DNA of 64,000 bases from Marinitoga sp. 1197 (lineage in GTDB: Bacteria; Thermotogota; Thermotogae; Petrotogales; Petrotogaceae), in assembly GCF_001021165.1 (NCBI RefSeq), contig NZ_AZAY01000034.1, positions 1-64,000 on the forward strand, given 5' to 3'. A program made the translations under genes and the position numbers. Numbering within the stretch: position 1 is the stretch's first letter; every line of letters starts with the position of its first letter. The notes beneath the pieces were generated by a model that saw only the letters and a list, made by a program, of their open reading frames with translations, was not told where the DNA came from and did not search any database. Shown one piece after another: positions 36,139 to 46,165 of the stretch.

Positions 36139-37410
36139 ATGTCTATAAAAAAATATGTTATTTTAATATTTTTTTTATTATTAATGATCCTTCAAAGTTG
36201 CTCTTTTTTTAATTTTAACAAAAAAAATGTTTCTGAAATTATAGAGTCAAAAAAAATTTTCAATATTTCAGTTGAAAAAAACATATATATAGCTTCAAAA
36301 AGATTTAGAGAACCATTTAAAGTTTATATTAGCAATTCTTATGCAGCAACACCATCTGAAGTAATAGATAAAATAAAAATTTTTCCAGAAACTGAAGAAG
36401 CTACTATAAAACTTTATAAAAATTACCTGGATTTTAATAATTTTACAAAATCTGGGACATATACTATAACCTTTTTTCATTCAAAAATATCGACATCTTT
36501 AACTATAAGAATATTACCTGAAAAGTCTGAAGATCTGGTTTTAAGAATACCTCAGAAAACTTTTTTTGCAACAGATGTAATAAAGATACCTTTTCAATTA
36601 TATTATGTTGATAAATTTAAAAATAAGATAATAAAGAATATTGAAAATATTTCAATTTTCCCTTATGTTAAAAATACATTAAAGAAAATTAATAATAAAA
36701 ATTATGAATTAATATTGTACAATATTACAAAGCCAGGAAAGTATAGGTTTGCACTTAAAATAGATAATAAGATAAAGGATTTAACCTTTGAGATAATACC
36801 CGGATCACCTGAAAAAATCGAATTTGAAAAAAGAATTTTAAATTTAGCCACATATTATGATAATAATATACATTTTCCTCCAAAAATGACCAAGATAACG
36901 TACAGGCTTTTAGATAGATTTGACAATGTTACGAAAAATAAGGAAGTTTCCTATAAAATAGTATCAAATAATATATTAACTCCAAAAATCCAAATATATG
37001 ATGGTAAAATTAATATAAATTCTAATGTTTCACCTGGAAAATATATTGTTGAATTTTTTTATAATAATAAAAAATTGAAAGGTAATCTTGAAATAAATAT
37101 TTTTAGTGTTCCAAGAAAAATAATATTTATAGAAAAGAAAATTACTGATTCAATTTATCTGGAGTTTTCTATACAGGACGGAAACACAAATCTGGCAGAA
37201 AATATTGAAATAAAAAAAATAATAATAAAATCAAATAAAACGGAAATTTTAATCGGGGATAAACTAAAAAAATATTTGATAAAAGAAGGAAATATATATA
37301 TATTAAACAAATATCCTCTAAATACTTATGGGAATAATATAGAGATAACAATATACATTAAATCAAATATATTTAATTACACAAAAAAGATTACAGAGAA
37401 ATTATTTTGA
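36139..37410 (+). CDS. Predicted lipoprotein, beta-rich, function unknown
   Basis: The 423-residue protein starts at ATG 36139 (GGAGGTG upstream) with a signal sequence MSIKKYVILIFFLLLMILQS and a lipobox cysteine directly after it. The mature part alternates short beta-like stretches and repeats of about 100 residues, with phrases such as TFFHSKISTSLTIRI and KPGKYRFALKIDN, as in stacked Ig-like domains. It should be anchored to the envelope. It is the first gene of a plus-strand series with a binding protein next. I do not recognise the family. Confidence 0.6.
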   Translation: MSIKKYVILIFFLLLMILQSCSFFNFNKKNVSEIIESKKIFNISVEKNIYIASKRFREPFKVYISNSYAATPSEVIDKIKIFPETEEATIKLYKNYLDFNNFTKSGTYTITFFHSKISTSLTIRILPEKSEDLVLRIPQKTFFATDVIKIPFQLYYVDKFKNKIIKNIENISIFPYVKNTLKKINNKNYELILYNITKPGKYRFALKIDNKIKDLTFEIIPGSPEKIEFEKRILNLATYYDNNIHFPPKMTKITYRLLDRFDNVTKNKEVSYKIVSNNILTPKIQIYDGKININSNVSPGKYIVEFFYNNKKLKGNLEINIFSVPRKIIFIEKKITDSIYLEFSIQDGNTNLAENIEIKKIIIKSNKTEILIGDKLKKYLIKEGNIYILNKYPLNTYGNNIEITIYIKSNIFNYTKKITEKLF

Positions 37411-37434
37411 ATTTCAATAAAAGGAGGAATTTAT

Positions 37435-38337
37435 ATGAAAAAACTTTTTTTAATACTTGTTTTATTTTCAAGTTTAATATTATTTGCTGGTACTTTTTAC
37501 AACCCTTTAGGTCCAACTTTATTGCCTGCAGCTGGGTTATATATCAATAAAATTCCAACGTTACAAACATCTTATTGGAGAAATATAGATCAGGCACAAA
37601 CATTGGTGTTAAAAGAACAGGCAGATTTTATAGTGTTACCTGTAGCTTTAGGTGTTGAATTAATAAATAAAGGTGCAAAATATAAATTAGCAGGTATTTC
37701 ACTATGGAAAACATTTTATTTAATTTCTTCTGAAGAGATAAAAAATATAGAAGATTTAAAAGGAAAAAGAATAATAACTCTTCATGGGCCAGGACAAACG
37801 GCGGATGTTATTTTAAAAATAATAAAAAAAATTAAGAAAATTGATTTTGAAATTGTATATGTAACAAGTGGTCCAGAGATAATACAGTTATTAGCTTCTG
37901 GAAAAGAGAATATAGCTGTGTTACCAGAACCTTTTGTATCTCTTGCAGAAGTTAAGACAAAAGGAAAAATAAAAGTTCAAATGGATTTTCAAAAAGTTTA
38001 TGCATCATTATTTAATTTAAAGGATGAAAAATTACCAATTGCAGGAATTTTTGTTTCAAATAAAAAATTTAAAGAAAATCCAAATTTTGTAAAAAGGGTT
38101 TTAGATGGTTATAAAACGTCAGCAAATGAATTTTATAAAAACAATTTTGAACAGGCTTTAAATTATGTATATAATATTATGCAGACTATGCCAAAAATAG
38201 TTTTGCAAAAAGCCGCTTCGAGATCTAAAATTTTTTATACAAATGATATAAAAAATATAACAAATATTTATCTAAAAAATCTTTATGAATATGGTGCAAT
38301 ATCAAAAATACCAGAGGATTTATATCTAGATTATTGA
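37435..38337 (+). CDS. ABC-type substrate-binding protein (NMT1/SsuA-like), orphan
   Basis: The 300-residue protein has a signal peptide (MKKLFLILVLFSSLILFAG). Its two-lobed binding-protein pattern includes ADFIVLPVALGVELINKGA, then LKGKRIITLHGPGQTADVIL and IAVLPEPFVSLAE. These resemble the NMT1/THI5-like group that binds sulfonates, thiamine precursors or similar compounds. No permease or ATPase gene is nearby, so partners must be elsewhere. An AAGGAGG site precedes the ATG. Confidence 0.72.
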   Translation: MKKLFLILVLFSSLILFAGTFYNPLGPTLLPAAGLYINKIPTLQTSYWRNIDQAQTLVLKEQADFIVLPVALGVELINKGAKYKLAGISLWKTFYLISSEEIKNIEDLKGKRIITLHGPGQTADVILKIIKKIKKIDFEIVYVTSGPEIIQLLASGKENIAVLPEPFVSLAEVKTKGKIKVQMDFQKVYASLFNLKDEKLPIAGIFVSNKKFKENPNFVKRVLDGYKTSANEFYKNNFEQALNYVYNIMQTMPKIVLQKAASRSKIFYTNDIKNITNIYLKNLYEYGAISKIPEDLYLDY

Positions 38338-38348
38338 GGAGTAGATTT

Positions 38349-38741
38349 ATGAAAAAAGAGTTTTTAAAAGAATTCAAAAAATTATGCGATATTGTTCAAA
38401 GAAACATTGAGAAATGTCCATGGGTAAAATCAATAAATTTAAATACTATGATAAATGAAGCCTCTTCTGAGATAAAAGAAATTGAAGAGGCTTTGCTAAG
38501 TGAAGATATTGATAATCTTGAAGAAGAATTAGGTGATCTAATTTATGATGCTTTTTTGATATTAAAAATTGCTGAAAGGGATTATAACATATCTTCAGAT
38601 AAAGTTATAAAACGTGTAGTTAATAAAATATCCAACAGAAAGCCATGGTTATTCTGGAAAGAAAGTATTTCTCGCGAAGAGGCAGCAAAAATATGGTTAG
38701 AAAGAAAAAATGCAGAAAAAACAGGTGATAATATTGGTTAA
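38349..38741 (+). CDS. MazG-like nucleotide pyrophosphohydrolase
   Basis: The 130-residue protein has the all-alpha MazG fold signature: NEASSEIKEIEEAL (ExxE pair, about 36-49) and LEEELGDLIYDAFLIL (ExxD, about 56-71), followed by KISNRKPWLF. It is a single-domain form that would hydrolyse NTPs or dNTPs to monophosphates. The start is ATG 38349 with GAGGAG 7 bases upstream; the in-frame TTG at 38334 overlaps that site. The downstream gene overlaps its end. Confidence 0.82.
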   Translation: MKKEFLKEFKKLCDIVQRNIEKCPWVKSINLNTMINEASSEIKEIEEALLSEDIDNLEEELGDLIYDAFLILKIAERDYNISSDKVIKRVVNKISNRKPWLFWKESISREEAAKIWLERKNAEKTGDNIG

Positions 38742-39912
38742 GTTGTATTTAAGTGATTTGCATATAGGTAATGGAAACAAAAAAGATGATTTTAAATATG
38801 ATATTGAGTTAATCAAAATTTTAGAAAACTTAAATACAGATTCAAATAATGAGTTGTATATTGTAGGAGACGGATTTGAAATTTTGCAATCTTACGAAAA
38901 TAATATAAAAACAAATGATGTTAGAGATATAATTAAAAGTTTTGATTTTCAATATATATTTAACGAAATAGAAGAAAAACATCAAAATTTAATAGATGCA
39001 TTTAGAAAATTTGCAAAGAGAAATACCATACATTATATTGTTGGAAATCATGATTATTATCTTTTGTTAGATGAAAAAATGAAAAATTATTTTAAAAATT
39101 TTTTAGGTGAAAATGTTGAAGTTCATCCATATTACTATGATGAAACCTGGGAATTATTTATAATACATGGAAATCAATTTGATCCTCTCAATAGATTAAC
39201 ATTAACTAAAAATGGGAAAATACTACCTCCATATGGTGAACTAATGGAAAAATTCATATCAAAATATTTTGATAATGAAATTCTAACAGTATTACCAGAC
39301 GAAATTTTAATGGATTATGATAATATAGAACCCAAAATGGATATCTTTTTATGGCTTGAAGAAATTAGAAATAAATATTCTATAAGACTTGATCTTGAGT
39401 ATAAATGGATTGATATGTTTGTTAAATTTGTTCGATCTAAAGAATCAAAAGAATGGTTGAAAGAAAATTATCCTTTTATACATTTTTTATCTTATTTATT
39501 TGTAAACAAGATAGGTGGTATAAAAATAGGAGAAAGTATCGTAAGAACAATAAATTATTTTAGAGGAGCAAAAAAGACAAATTATTTGTTAAAAAACGTA
39601 AAAAAAATCTTATATGAAAGTAGATATATTCCTAAAAAATATTGTGTTGGTTACTCTGATAATGATATTATAATTCCATCAAAATTGCAGGGGATAATAA
39701 TGGGGCATATTCATATTCCGTCATATGAAATTTTTCCAAACAATATAGGGGAAACCTTTTATTGTAATTTAGGAAGCTGGAAACATACAGTAAGAAAAAC
39801 ATCTGTAAAAAATAAAACGAAATTCTTAAAAAGAACGCAGATAAGTTATTTTATAGTAAAAGAAAGTAACAAAAGCTTGAACACACAATTTATTATAAAA
39901 GATATGATATAA
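38734..39912 (+). CDS. Calcineurin-like metallophosphoesterase
   Basis: The 392-residue protein has the dimetal motifs in order: LSDLHIG (DxH, about residues 6-12), VGDGFEI, VGNHDYY (GNHD, about 105-111), IIHGNQFDP (about 141) and IMGHIHIPSYE (GHxH, about 317). It starts at TTG 38734 with AGGTGAT just upstream, overlapping the mazG stop by 8 bases. The family includes LpxH-like and nucleotide phosphoesterases; a large helical insert (about 165-300) makes the substrate unclear. No signal peptide. Confidence 0.78.
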   Translation: MVKLYLSDLHIGNGNKKDDFKYDIELIKILENLNTDSNNELYIVGDGFEILQSYENNIKTNDVRDIIKSFDFQYIFNEIEEKHQNLIDAFRKFAKRNTIHYIVGNHDYYLLLDEKMKNYFKNFLGENVEVHPYYYDETWELFIIHGNQFDPLNRLTLTKNGKILPPYGELMEKFISKYFDNEILTVLPDEILMDYDNIEPKMDIFLWLEEIRNKYSIRLDLEYKWIDMFVKFVRSKESKEWLKENYPFIHFLSYLFVNKIGGIKIGESIVRTINYFRGAKKTNYLLKNVKKILYESRYIPKKYCVGYSDNDIIIPSKLQGIIMGHIHIPSYEIFPNNIGETFYCNLGSWKHTVRKTSVKNKTKFLKRTQISYFIVKESNKSLNTQFIIKDMI

Positions 39913-39926
39913 TTAAGGAGGGCATC

Positions 39927-40910
39927 ATGAATATAGGAATAATTGGTTCTGGTAGTTGGGGAACTGCAATATCGAAAGTATTGTTAAATAATGGACATAA
40001 TGTAAAAATATGGACAAGAGAAGAAAAGATACTTAAAGCATTAAAAGATGGAGAAAATCCATATTATTTACCCGGCATATCAATTCCAAGAAATATAAAA
40101 CCTTTATTGAATATAAATGAAGTTATGAAAAATTCTGAAGTAATTGTGTTAGCAATACCAACCCAGGCAATTCGAGAAGTTGCATTGCAGATAAAGCCTT
40201 TTTATGAAAATCAAATTATAGTTAATTTAGCAAAAGGTTTAGAAATTTATTCTCAAAAAAGAATTAGTGAAATTTTAAATGAAGTAATTGGAGACATTCA
40301 ATATGTAGTGTTAAGCGGTCCCAGTCATGCTGAAGAAGTAGCAAGAGATGTTCCTACAAGTATTGTTGCTGCATCCAATGATTTAAAAATAGCAAAAATT
40401 GTTCAAAAAATATTTAGTAACATTTCTTTTAGAGTATATACTAATGAAGATGTTGTTGGTGTTGAGTTAGGTGGAGCTATTAAAAATGTTATTGCAATTG
40501 CAGCAGGAGTTATTGACGGAATAGGTGGATGGGATAATTCCAAAGCAGCGTTGATAACAAGAGGGCTTGCGGAAATAATTAGATATGGTGAAAAAAAAGG
40601 AGCTAAAAAAGAAACTTTTATGGGATTAGCAGGTTTAGGTGATCTTATAGTTACATGTAATAGTCAACATAGTAGAAATAGATATGTTGGTGAAATGATT
40701 GGACGAGGTAAAAAATTAAATGAAATAATAGAACACATGAATATGGTGGCAGAGGGTATATATACTGTTAAAGCGTTATATGATGAAATAAAAAGGTTAA
40801 ATATAGATATGCCCATAACAGAAAAAACTTATGAGGTATTATATTTAAACAAAAATCCTAAAAAAGCCATTCATGAATTAATGAAAAGAGAATTAAAAGA
40901 AGAAAATTAG
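39927..40910 (+). CDS. gpsA: Glycerol-3-phosphate dehydrogenase [NAD(P)+]
   Basis: The 327-residue enzyme reduces dihydroxyacetone phosphate for phospholipid synthesis. It has IGSGSWGTAIS (nucleotide loop, about 6-16), LSGPSHAEEVA (about 131-141), the catalytic-lysine region GGAIKNVIAIAAG (about 182-194), and GLAGLGDLIVTC (about 235). An AAGGAGG site lies 6-7 bases before the ATG. It precedes ppdK by 31 bases, probably in the same transcript. Confidence 0.94.
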   Translation: MNIGIIGSGSWGTAISKVLLNNGHNVKIWTREEKILKALKDGENPYYLPGISIPRNIKPLLNINEVMKNSEVIVLAIPTQAIREVALQIKPFYENQIIVNLAKGLEIYSQKRISEILNEVIGDIQYVVLSGPSHAEEVARDVPTSIVAASNDLKIAKIVQKIFSNISFRVYTNEDVVGVELGGAIKNVIAIAAGVIDGIGGWDNSKAALITRGLAEIIRYGEKKGAKKETFMGLAGLGDLIVTCNSQHSRNRYVGEMIGRGKKLNEIIEHMNMVAEGIYTVKALYDEIKRLNIDMPITEKTYEVLYLNKNPKKAIHELMKRELKEEN

Positions 40911-40941
40911 ACCTTTACATTTGATAAGGAGGGAGAAACAC

Positions 40942-43608
40942 ATGGAAAAAAAGATGGTGTATTTTTACGGCGGTGGTATTGCCGAGGGTAGTGCAAAATT
41001 AAAGAACTTACTTGGAGGTAAAGGTGCAAACTTAGCAGAAATGGCAAAAATGGGGTTGCCTGTTCCAGCTGGTTTTACTATTACGACAGAAGTTTGTGAT
41101 TATTATTGGAAACATGATAGAAAATTCCCAGAAACATTAGAAGCAGATGTTGAAGCTGCATTAAAAAGATTAGAAGAAGTATCAGGAAAAAAATTTGGAG
41201 ATAAAGATAATCCATTATTAGTATCTGTAAGATCTGGTGCAGCTGTATCAATGCCAGGTATGATGGATACAATTTTAAACTTAGGTTTAAATGATGAAAC
41301 AGTTGAAGCTTTAGCAAAAAATACAGGAAATCCAAGATTTGCATATGATGCATATAGAAGATTCATTCAAATGTTTGGTGATGTTGCATTAGGTATACCT
41401 CATCATGATTTTGAAGAAGCATTAACAAAAGTAAAAGAAGAAAAAGGTGTAAAATCAGATATTGAATTAGAAGCAGAAGACTTCAAAAAAGTTGTTGAAT
41501 TATACAAAGAAATTTATAAAAAGGCAGGAAAAGAATTCCCTCAAGATCCTAAAAAACAATTATGGATTGCTATAGAAGCTGTTTTCGGAAGTTGGATGAA
41601 TGAAAGGGCTATAAAATACAGAGCTATTAATGGTATTAAAGAAGGTGAATTGTTAGGTACAGCTGTTAACGTAGTTATGATGGTATTTGGTAATATGGGT
41701 GAAGATAGTGGAACAGGTGTATGTTTCACAAGAGATCCTAATACTGGAGAAAAAATAAAATATGGTGAATACTTACCAAATGCACAGGGTGAGGATGTTG
41801 TTGCAGGTATCAGAACACCATATCCATTGGAAAAATTAAATGAAATTATGCCAGATGTATATAAACAATTAACAGATATTATGGATAAATTAGAACATCA
41901 TTACAAAGATATGCAGGATATAGAATTTACAGTGGAAAAAGGTAAATTATATTTCTTACAAACAAGAACAGGTAAAAGAACAGCTAAAGCTGCTGTGAAA
42001 ATTGCCGTTGATTTAGTAAAAGAAGGTTTAATAGACAAAGCTACTGCTGTAATGAGAGTAACTCCTGATCAGATTGACAAATTATTGCACCCAGCATTTG
42101 ACGAAAATGAAATCAAAAAGGCACAGGAAATAGGTGAAGGATTACCTGCATCACCAGGAGCAGCAACAGGTAAAGTTGTATTCAGTGCAGATGAAGCAGA
42201 AGAATTGGCAAAAGAAGGAACACCTGTTATTCTTGTAAGACCAGAAACAAGTCCTGAAGATGTTGGAGGTATGAATGCTGCTGAAGGTATATTAACAGCA
42301 ACAGGTGGTATGACATCACATGCAGCAGTTGTTGCAAGAGGTATGGGAAAACCTGCTATTGTTGGTGCTGATGAGATAGTTATAGATGAGTCAGCAAAGA
42401 AATTTGAAGCAAGAGGCGTTATTGTAAAAGATGGAGACTGGATTTCAATAGATGGTACAACAGGAAAAGTTTATTTAGGAAAAGTAAAAACAATTAAACC
42501 AAAAGGATTAGAAGGCGAAGTAGCTGAACTATTAGAATTTGCTGATGAAATAAGAGTATTGGGAGTAAGAGCAAATGCTGATATCCCAAGAGATGCTAAT
42601 GTTGCAAGAAATTTTGGTGCTGAAGGTATTGGATTATGTAGAACAGAACATATGTTCTTCGAAGGTGACAGAATCCAAAAAATGAGAAGAATGATAGTTT
42701 CAAAAACAGTTGAACAAAGAGAAGCAGCATTAGAAGAATTATTGCCATTACAAAAAGAAGATTTCAAAGGATTATTTGAAGCTATGGAAGGATTCCCTGT
42801 AACAATAAGATTATTAGATCCACCATTACATGAATTCTTACCGAATGATGAAGAACAAATGAAAGAATTAGCACCACAATTAGGAATTACAGTAGAAGAA
42901 TTAAAAGAAATTGTAGAAAACCTACACGAATTTAACCCAATGATGGGTCACAGAGGCGTGAGGTTGGCTATCACATATCCAGAAGTTGCAGTAATGCAAA
43001 CAAAAGCAATTATTTTAGCTGCTATTGAAATGGTTAAAGAAGGTAAAAAAGTAAAACCAGAAATTATGATTCCATTAGTAGGAACAGTAAATGAATTAAA
43101 ATACTTAGATAAAATAGTAAGAGAAACTGCTGATAAATTAATTGAAGAAGCTGGTGTTGACTTAGATTACAAAGTGGGAACAATGATAGAAGTACCAAGA
43201 GGTGCAATAACAGCTGACGAAATTGCAGAAGTTGCAGAATTCTTCAGTTTTGGTACAAACGACTTAACACAAATGACATTAGGTTTCTCAAGAGATGATT
43301 ATGGTAAATTCATCAACGATTACATTGAAAAAGGAATTTATGAAAAAGATCCATTCAAACACGTTGATCAAACAGGTGTTGGTAGAATGGTAAAAATTGC
43401 AAAAGATTATGGAAGATCAGTAAATCCAGAATTAAAATTAGGTGTTTGTGGTGAACACGGTGGAGATCCAGAATCAATTGAATTCTTCCATAAAACACAA
43501 TTAGATTACGTAAGTTGTTCACCATACAGAGTTCCAATAGCAAGATTAGCAGCAGCACAAGCAGCAGTTAAATTCAAAAGAGGAAAATTTGTAAATTACG
43601 CTGACTAA
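40942..43608 (+). CDS. ppdK: Pyruvate, phosphate dikinase
   Basis: The 888-residue enzyme interconverts pyruvate, ATP and phosphate with PEP, AMP and pyrophosphate. The nucleotide-binding part has LLGGKGANLAEM, VSVRSGAAVSMPGMMDTILN and FLQTRTGKRT. The swivelling domain has GGMTSHAAVVARGMGKPA with the phosphorylated histidine. The PEP domain has GIGLCRTEHMF and LGVCGEHGGDP with the catalytic cysteine. ATG 40942 has AAGGAGGGAG upstream; the in-frame TTG at 40921 is too early. With pyk (55965) it gives two PEP-pyruvate routes. Its last 105 or so codons and terminator are repeated at 46816-47183. Codon use is notably even and optimised, as in highly expressed genes. Confidence 0.97.
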   Translation: MEKKMVYFYGGGIAEGSAKLKNLLGGKGANLAEMAKMGLPVPAGFTITTEVCDYYWKHDRKFPETLEADVEAALKRLEEVSGKKFGDKDNPLLVSVRSGAAVSMPGMMDTILNLGLNDETVEALAKNTGNPRFAYDAYRRFIQMFGDVALGIPHHDFEEALTKVKEEKGVKSDIELEAEDFKKVVELYKEIYKKAGKEFPQDPKKQLWIAIEAVFGSWMNERAIKYRAINGIKEGELLGTAVNVVMMVFGNMGEDSGTGVCFTRDPNTGEKIKYGEYLPNAQGEDVVAGIRTPYPLEKLNEIMPDVYKQLTDIMDKLEHHYKDMQDIEFTVEKGKLYFLQTRTGKRTAKAAVKIAVDLVKEGLIDKATAVMRVTPDQIDKLLHPAFDENEIKKAQEIGEGLPASPGAATGKVVFSADEAEELAKEGTPVILVRPETSPEDVGGMNAAEGILTATGGMTSHAAVVARGMGKPAIVGADEIVIDESAKKFEARGVIVKDGDWISIDGTTGKVYLGKVKTIKPKGLEGEVAELLEFADEIRVLGVRANADIPRDANVARNFGAEGIGLCRTEHMFFEGDRIQKMRRMIVSKTVEQREAALEELLPLQKEDFKGLFEAMEGFPVTIRLLDPPLHEFLPNDEEQMKELAPQLGITVEELKEIVENLHEFNPMMGHRGVRLAITYPEVAVMQTKAIILAAIEMVKEGKKVKPEIMIPLVGTVNELKYLDKIVRETADKLIEEAGVDLDYKVGTMIEVPRGAITADEIAEVAEFFSFGTNDLTQMTLGFSRDDYGKFINDYIEKGIYEKDPFKHVDQTGVGRMVKIAKDYGRSVNPELKLGVCGEHGGDPESIEFFHKTQLDYVSCSPYRVPIARLAAAQAAVKFKRGKFVNYAD

Positions 43609-43662
43609 TATAATAATAAAACCCCGGGAGAATATTTCTCCCGGGGTTATTTTTATTTAAAT
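43292..43662 (+). repeat. Direct repeat A: 3' end of ppdK plus terminator
   Basis: It is nearly identical to 46816-47183. The match begins at GAGATGATTATGG and runs through the stop codon and terminator to TTATTTAAAT. Confidence 0.92.
43620..43650. terminator. Terminator of ppdK, bidirectional
   Basis: AACCCCGGGAGA/TCTCCCGGGGTT, a perfect 12-bp stem with a 5-base loop, then TATTTTTATTT. It also lies just after the end of the convergent TolC-like gene. Confidence 0.93.
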
Positions 43663-44876
43663 TTTTCACGTATTTCCAATCTGAAAATATTATAATTATA
43701 TTCATTTAATAATGAATAATAGTATTCTATATAAGAGATTTTATCTAACACATATTTTAAATATTCTATTGGAGAATTATCATAGTTTTTATCATTTTCC
43801 AATAAATTAAGATATTCTTTTGCAATATTTAATTCCATTTCTAATTGTTCAATTGTATAAACTATATTTGTTATATTTAATCTTACATTATTAATTATTT
43901 GTTCTTCATTATATAAATAGGAGATATTAAAATCTTGATATTTTTCACTGCTATTCAAAGTAATATTAAACGATATATTTGAATTAAGATTTTTATATTT
44001 ATTGAAATCATAAAATAAACTTCCCTTAATACTCATAGTTATAAAACTATTCAAGCTATAATTAACCATAACACCAGTTTCTATATTTGAAAAATTATTT
44101 ATTATTATATACGGGGATATTCTTGGTAATATATTTCTATAAAAATTTGCAACTTTTTCAGCATTATTTTCTTTTAATTTATATAATTGAACTTTTGCCT
44201 CAGGTAAATTATATAAATATTCTTCTTTTAGAAATTTATTTTTATCAAAATTATGTATATTTTCTTTATAGTCTTTAGTATCTAAAATAATATTATCCTT
44301 TTTATTAATAAAAAATGTATTTCTTAATTGCATCTCTAATATTTCTTTTTGATGATAGTGTTTTTTTCTTTTTAGTTCTAACTGTTTAAGTAATAAATCT
44401 ATGTTATAGATTTGCTTTTTAGGTATTTTTATATCATTATTTTTAAACAGTTTCTCAACCTCATTATATATATTTTCGATATTTTTTAAAATTTTTTTAT
44501 TTGTAATTGCCTGATATAATAATTTCACTTTTTCTTCTATTTCCATTATTTCAAAATTTATTAATTCATATTTTAATCTATTTTCTGTCAAAAATGGCAA
44601 CTTAGTATTAGTCATAGCTAGAAAATCATTTAAATTAAAATTTATCGACGTTATTCGATTATTTAAATCAGAATAGAAATTTATATATGGCAAATACAAT
44701 GTTATTCCTTTTCCAGAATAATTATATGCCCTTATTTCTTCCATTTTAGAAATAGTGATCGGAGATTTTTTTAATTTATTTTCATTAGTGATTAAATCAA
44801 TATTAATGATAATATTATTTCCGAGACCATAAATAACAAAATAAATAAATAATAGAAAAAAAATTTTTTTTAACAA
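43653..44876 (-). CDS. TolC-like outer envelope protein
   Basis: The 407-residue protein has a signal peptide (MLKKIFFLLFIYFVIYGLG). Long heptad-like helices follow (about 100-190 and 230-260), then alternating beta-like segments (about 255-335, for example ISPYIIINNFSNIETGV) and further helices to the end. This helix-barrel-helix plan fits TolC/OEP-type channel proteins, although the family is too divergent to be sure. It ends an apparent operon of three exported proteins between the ppdK repeats. No ABC or RND pump gene is nearby. Confidence 0.5.
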   Translation of the reverse strand: MLKKIFFLLFIYFVIYGLGNNIIINIDLITNENKLKKSPITISKMEEIRAYNYSGKGITLYLPYINFYSDLNNRITSINFNLNDFLAMTNTKLPFLTENRLKYELINFEIMEIEEKVKLLYQAITNKKILKNIENIYNEVEKLFKNNDIKIPKKQIYNIDLLLKQLELKRKKHYHQKEILEMQLRNTFFINKKDNIILDTKDYKENIHNFDKNKFLKEEYLYNLPEAKVQLYKLKENNAEKVANFYRNILPRISPYIIINNFSNIETGVMVNYSLNSFITMSIKGSLFYDFNKYKNLNSNISFNITLNSSEKYQDFNISYLYNEEQIINNVRLNITNIVYTIEQLEMELNIAKEYLNLLENDKNYDNSPIEYLKYVLDKISYIEYYYSLLNEYNYNIFRLEIREKFK

Positions 44877-44890
44877 AATATATACACTCC

Positions 44891-45802
44891 CTATTCATTA
44901 ATAATTTTATTAACCTTATAAATTCTATATCCTCTATTACCTATTATTAATATATGATCATTAACATTTAATAGTCTAACATTAATTTCAAATATTTCAT
45001 CCAATAGTAATTCATAAAATACTTTAACTATTTTATTTGTATAAGATACATAAGCAACCTTTAGTTTTTTTCCATCACTATATGAAATAAATAAATTATT
45101 ATTCGAATCAATAGAAAAATCTATTATTCTATTTGGGAACCAATCTAACTCTTTTTTATTTTCTCCGGTTTTTATACTATATCGATATATTTTATTATCA
45201 CTAGATAAATAGTAAAAATAGTCATTCTCTATGGTATATTTTATAATCGAAGCTACGTTAATTTTTAAATTTTTTATAATATCTGTATTAGATATAATTT
45301 TCCCTTTTATATCTATTAAATATATTTTATTTGAATTATTTATTATTAACAGTTTTTCATTTTTATATGGTAAAATATATTTGATGTCATTAAATGTATT
45401 TCCATATTTAATGATGTTTTTTAAACCGCCGTTATTAGAAAAAATATATAATTTTTTATCTTTTTTTGAAAATACTATAATATTATTTCTTAAAGCTATA
45501 ATGTTACCAATATCATCTTCACTAATATACTTATTATAAATATTAAAAAGGATAACTTCTTCTGATGAATTATTAAAAAATACTTTCATTAAAATTCCTT
45601 TCTTTTTGAAAAACAAATAAGCATTTTTACTTTGATAATCAACAACCGAAACTGATATTGGTCCTAAATCAGGATAAATTGAATAATTCTCTAATGCATT
45701 ATCATATACCTCTTTAATCTTAAAATAGTTAACATCACTATCTGAATATATTTCTCCAATTAAAATAATTAAAATTATAAATATTAATATAGTTTTTTTC
45801 AC
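44891..45802 (-). CDS. Exported propeller-like protein, function unknown
   Basis: The 303-residue protein starts at GTG 45802 with AGGAGGGG upstream and has a signal sequence (MKKTILIFIILIILIGEIYS). The rest is a run of short beta repeats of about 40-45 residues, such as NNIIVFSKKDKKLYIFSNNG, NEKLLIINNSNKIYLIDIKG and NDYFYYLSSDNKIYRYSIKTG. That pattern suggests a six- or seven-bladed beta-propeller outside the cytoplasm. It is 14 bases upstream of the TolC-like gene, so they are probably co-transcribed. I do not recognise a specific family. Confidence 0.6.
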   Translation of the reverse strand: MKKTILIFIILIILIGEIYSDSDVNYFKIKEVYDNALENYSIYPDLGPISVSVVDYQSKNAYLFFKKKGILMKVFFNNSSEEVILFNIYNKYISEDDIGNIIALRNNIIVFSKKDKKLYIFSNNGGLKNIIKYGNTFNDIKYILPYKNEKLLIINNSNKIYLIDIKGKIISNTDIIKNLKINVASIIKYTIENDYFYYLSSDNKIYRYSIKTGENKKELDWFPNRIIDFSIDSNNNLFISYSDGKKLKVAYVSYTNKIVKVFYELLLDEIFEINVRLLNVNDHILIIGNRGYRIYKVNKIINE

Positions 45803-46165
45803 ACTTGCCCCTCCTCATACACATATATGGCATCTTCAAAAATACTCAAATATAATATTTACAATATTTGCATGTTATCTAAAAAAAATTATCTTTATTA
45901 GATACAATATAATTAGGTTAACTATTTATTCTATTTAGTAAAACAAAACGATATTGTCTTACAAAGGAGACACCTCAACAAAGAATAATCCTTACTAAAT
46001 TTACCTTGATAAAGTAATTATTTACTTTGTTTTTTAAATCGCAATTTATACTTCATAATATTTTTGTTCGAGTTTTTTTCATATTCTTATTTACTATTTT
46101 TCATTTTTGGAAAGTCTATTAAGATGAACATCTATTAGCTTAATAAAACTAATAGGGCTATCGAG
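45803..46165. other. Intergenic region inside the ppdK-flanked cassette
   Basis: The 363 bases hold no supported gene. On the minus strand there are only tiny frames, such as MKYKLRFKKQSK and MKKTRTKIL, without ribosome-binding sites. A weak CTATTAG/CTAATAG hairpin near 46133-46156 lies just after the exported-protein gene. A GGAG at 45966-45969 has no start codon nearby. Confidence 0.45.

Noticed and set aside
41081-41366. Minus-strand frames of 87-90 codons rich in Leu/Ile/Ser
   Set aside because: They are antisense to ppdK and arise from its regular codon use; the same applies to 43355-43558.
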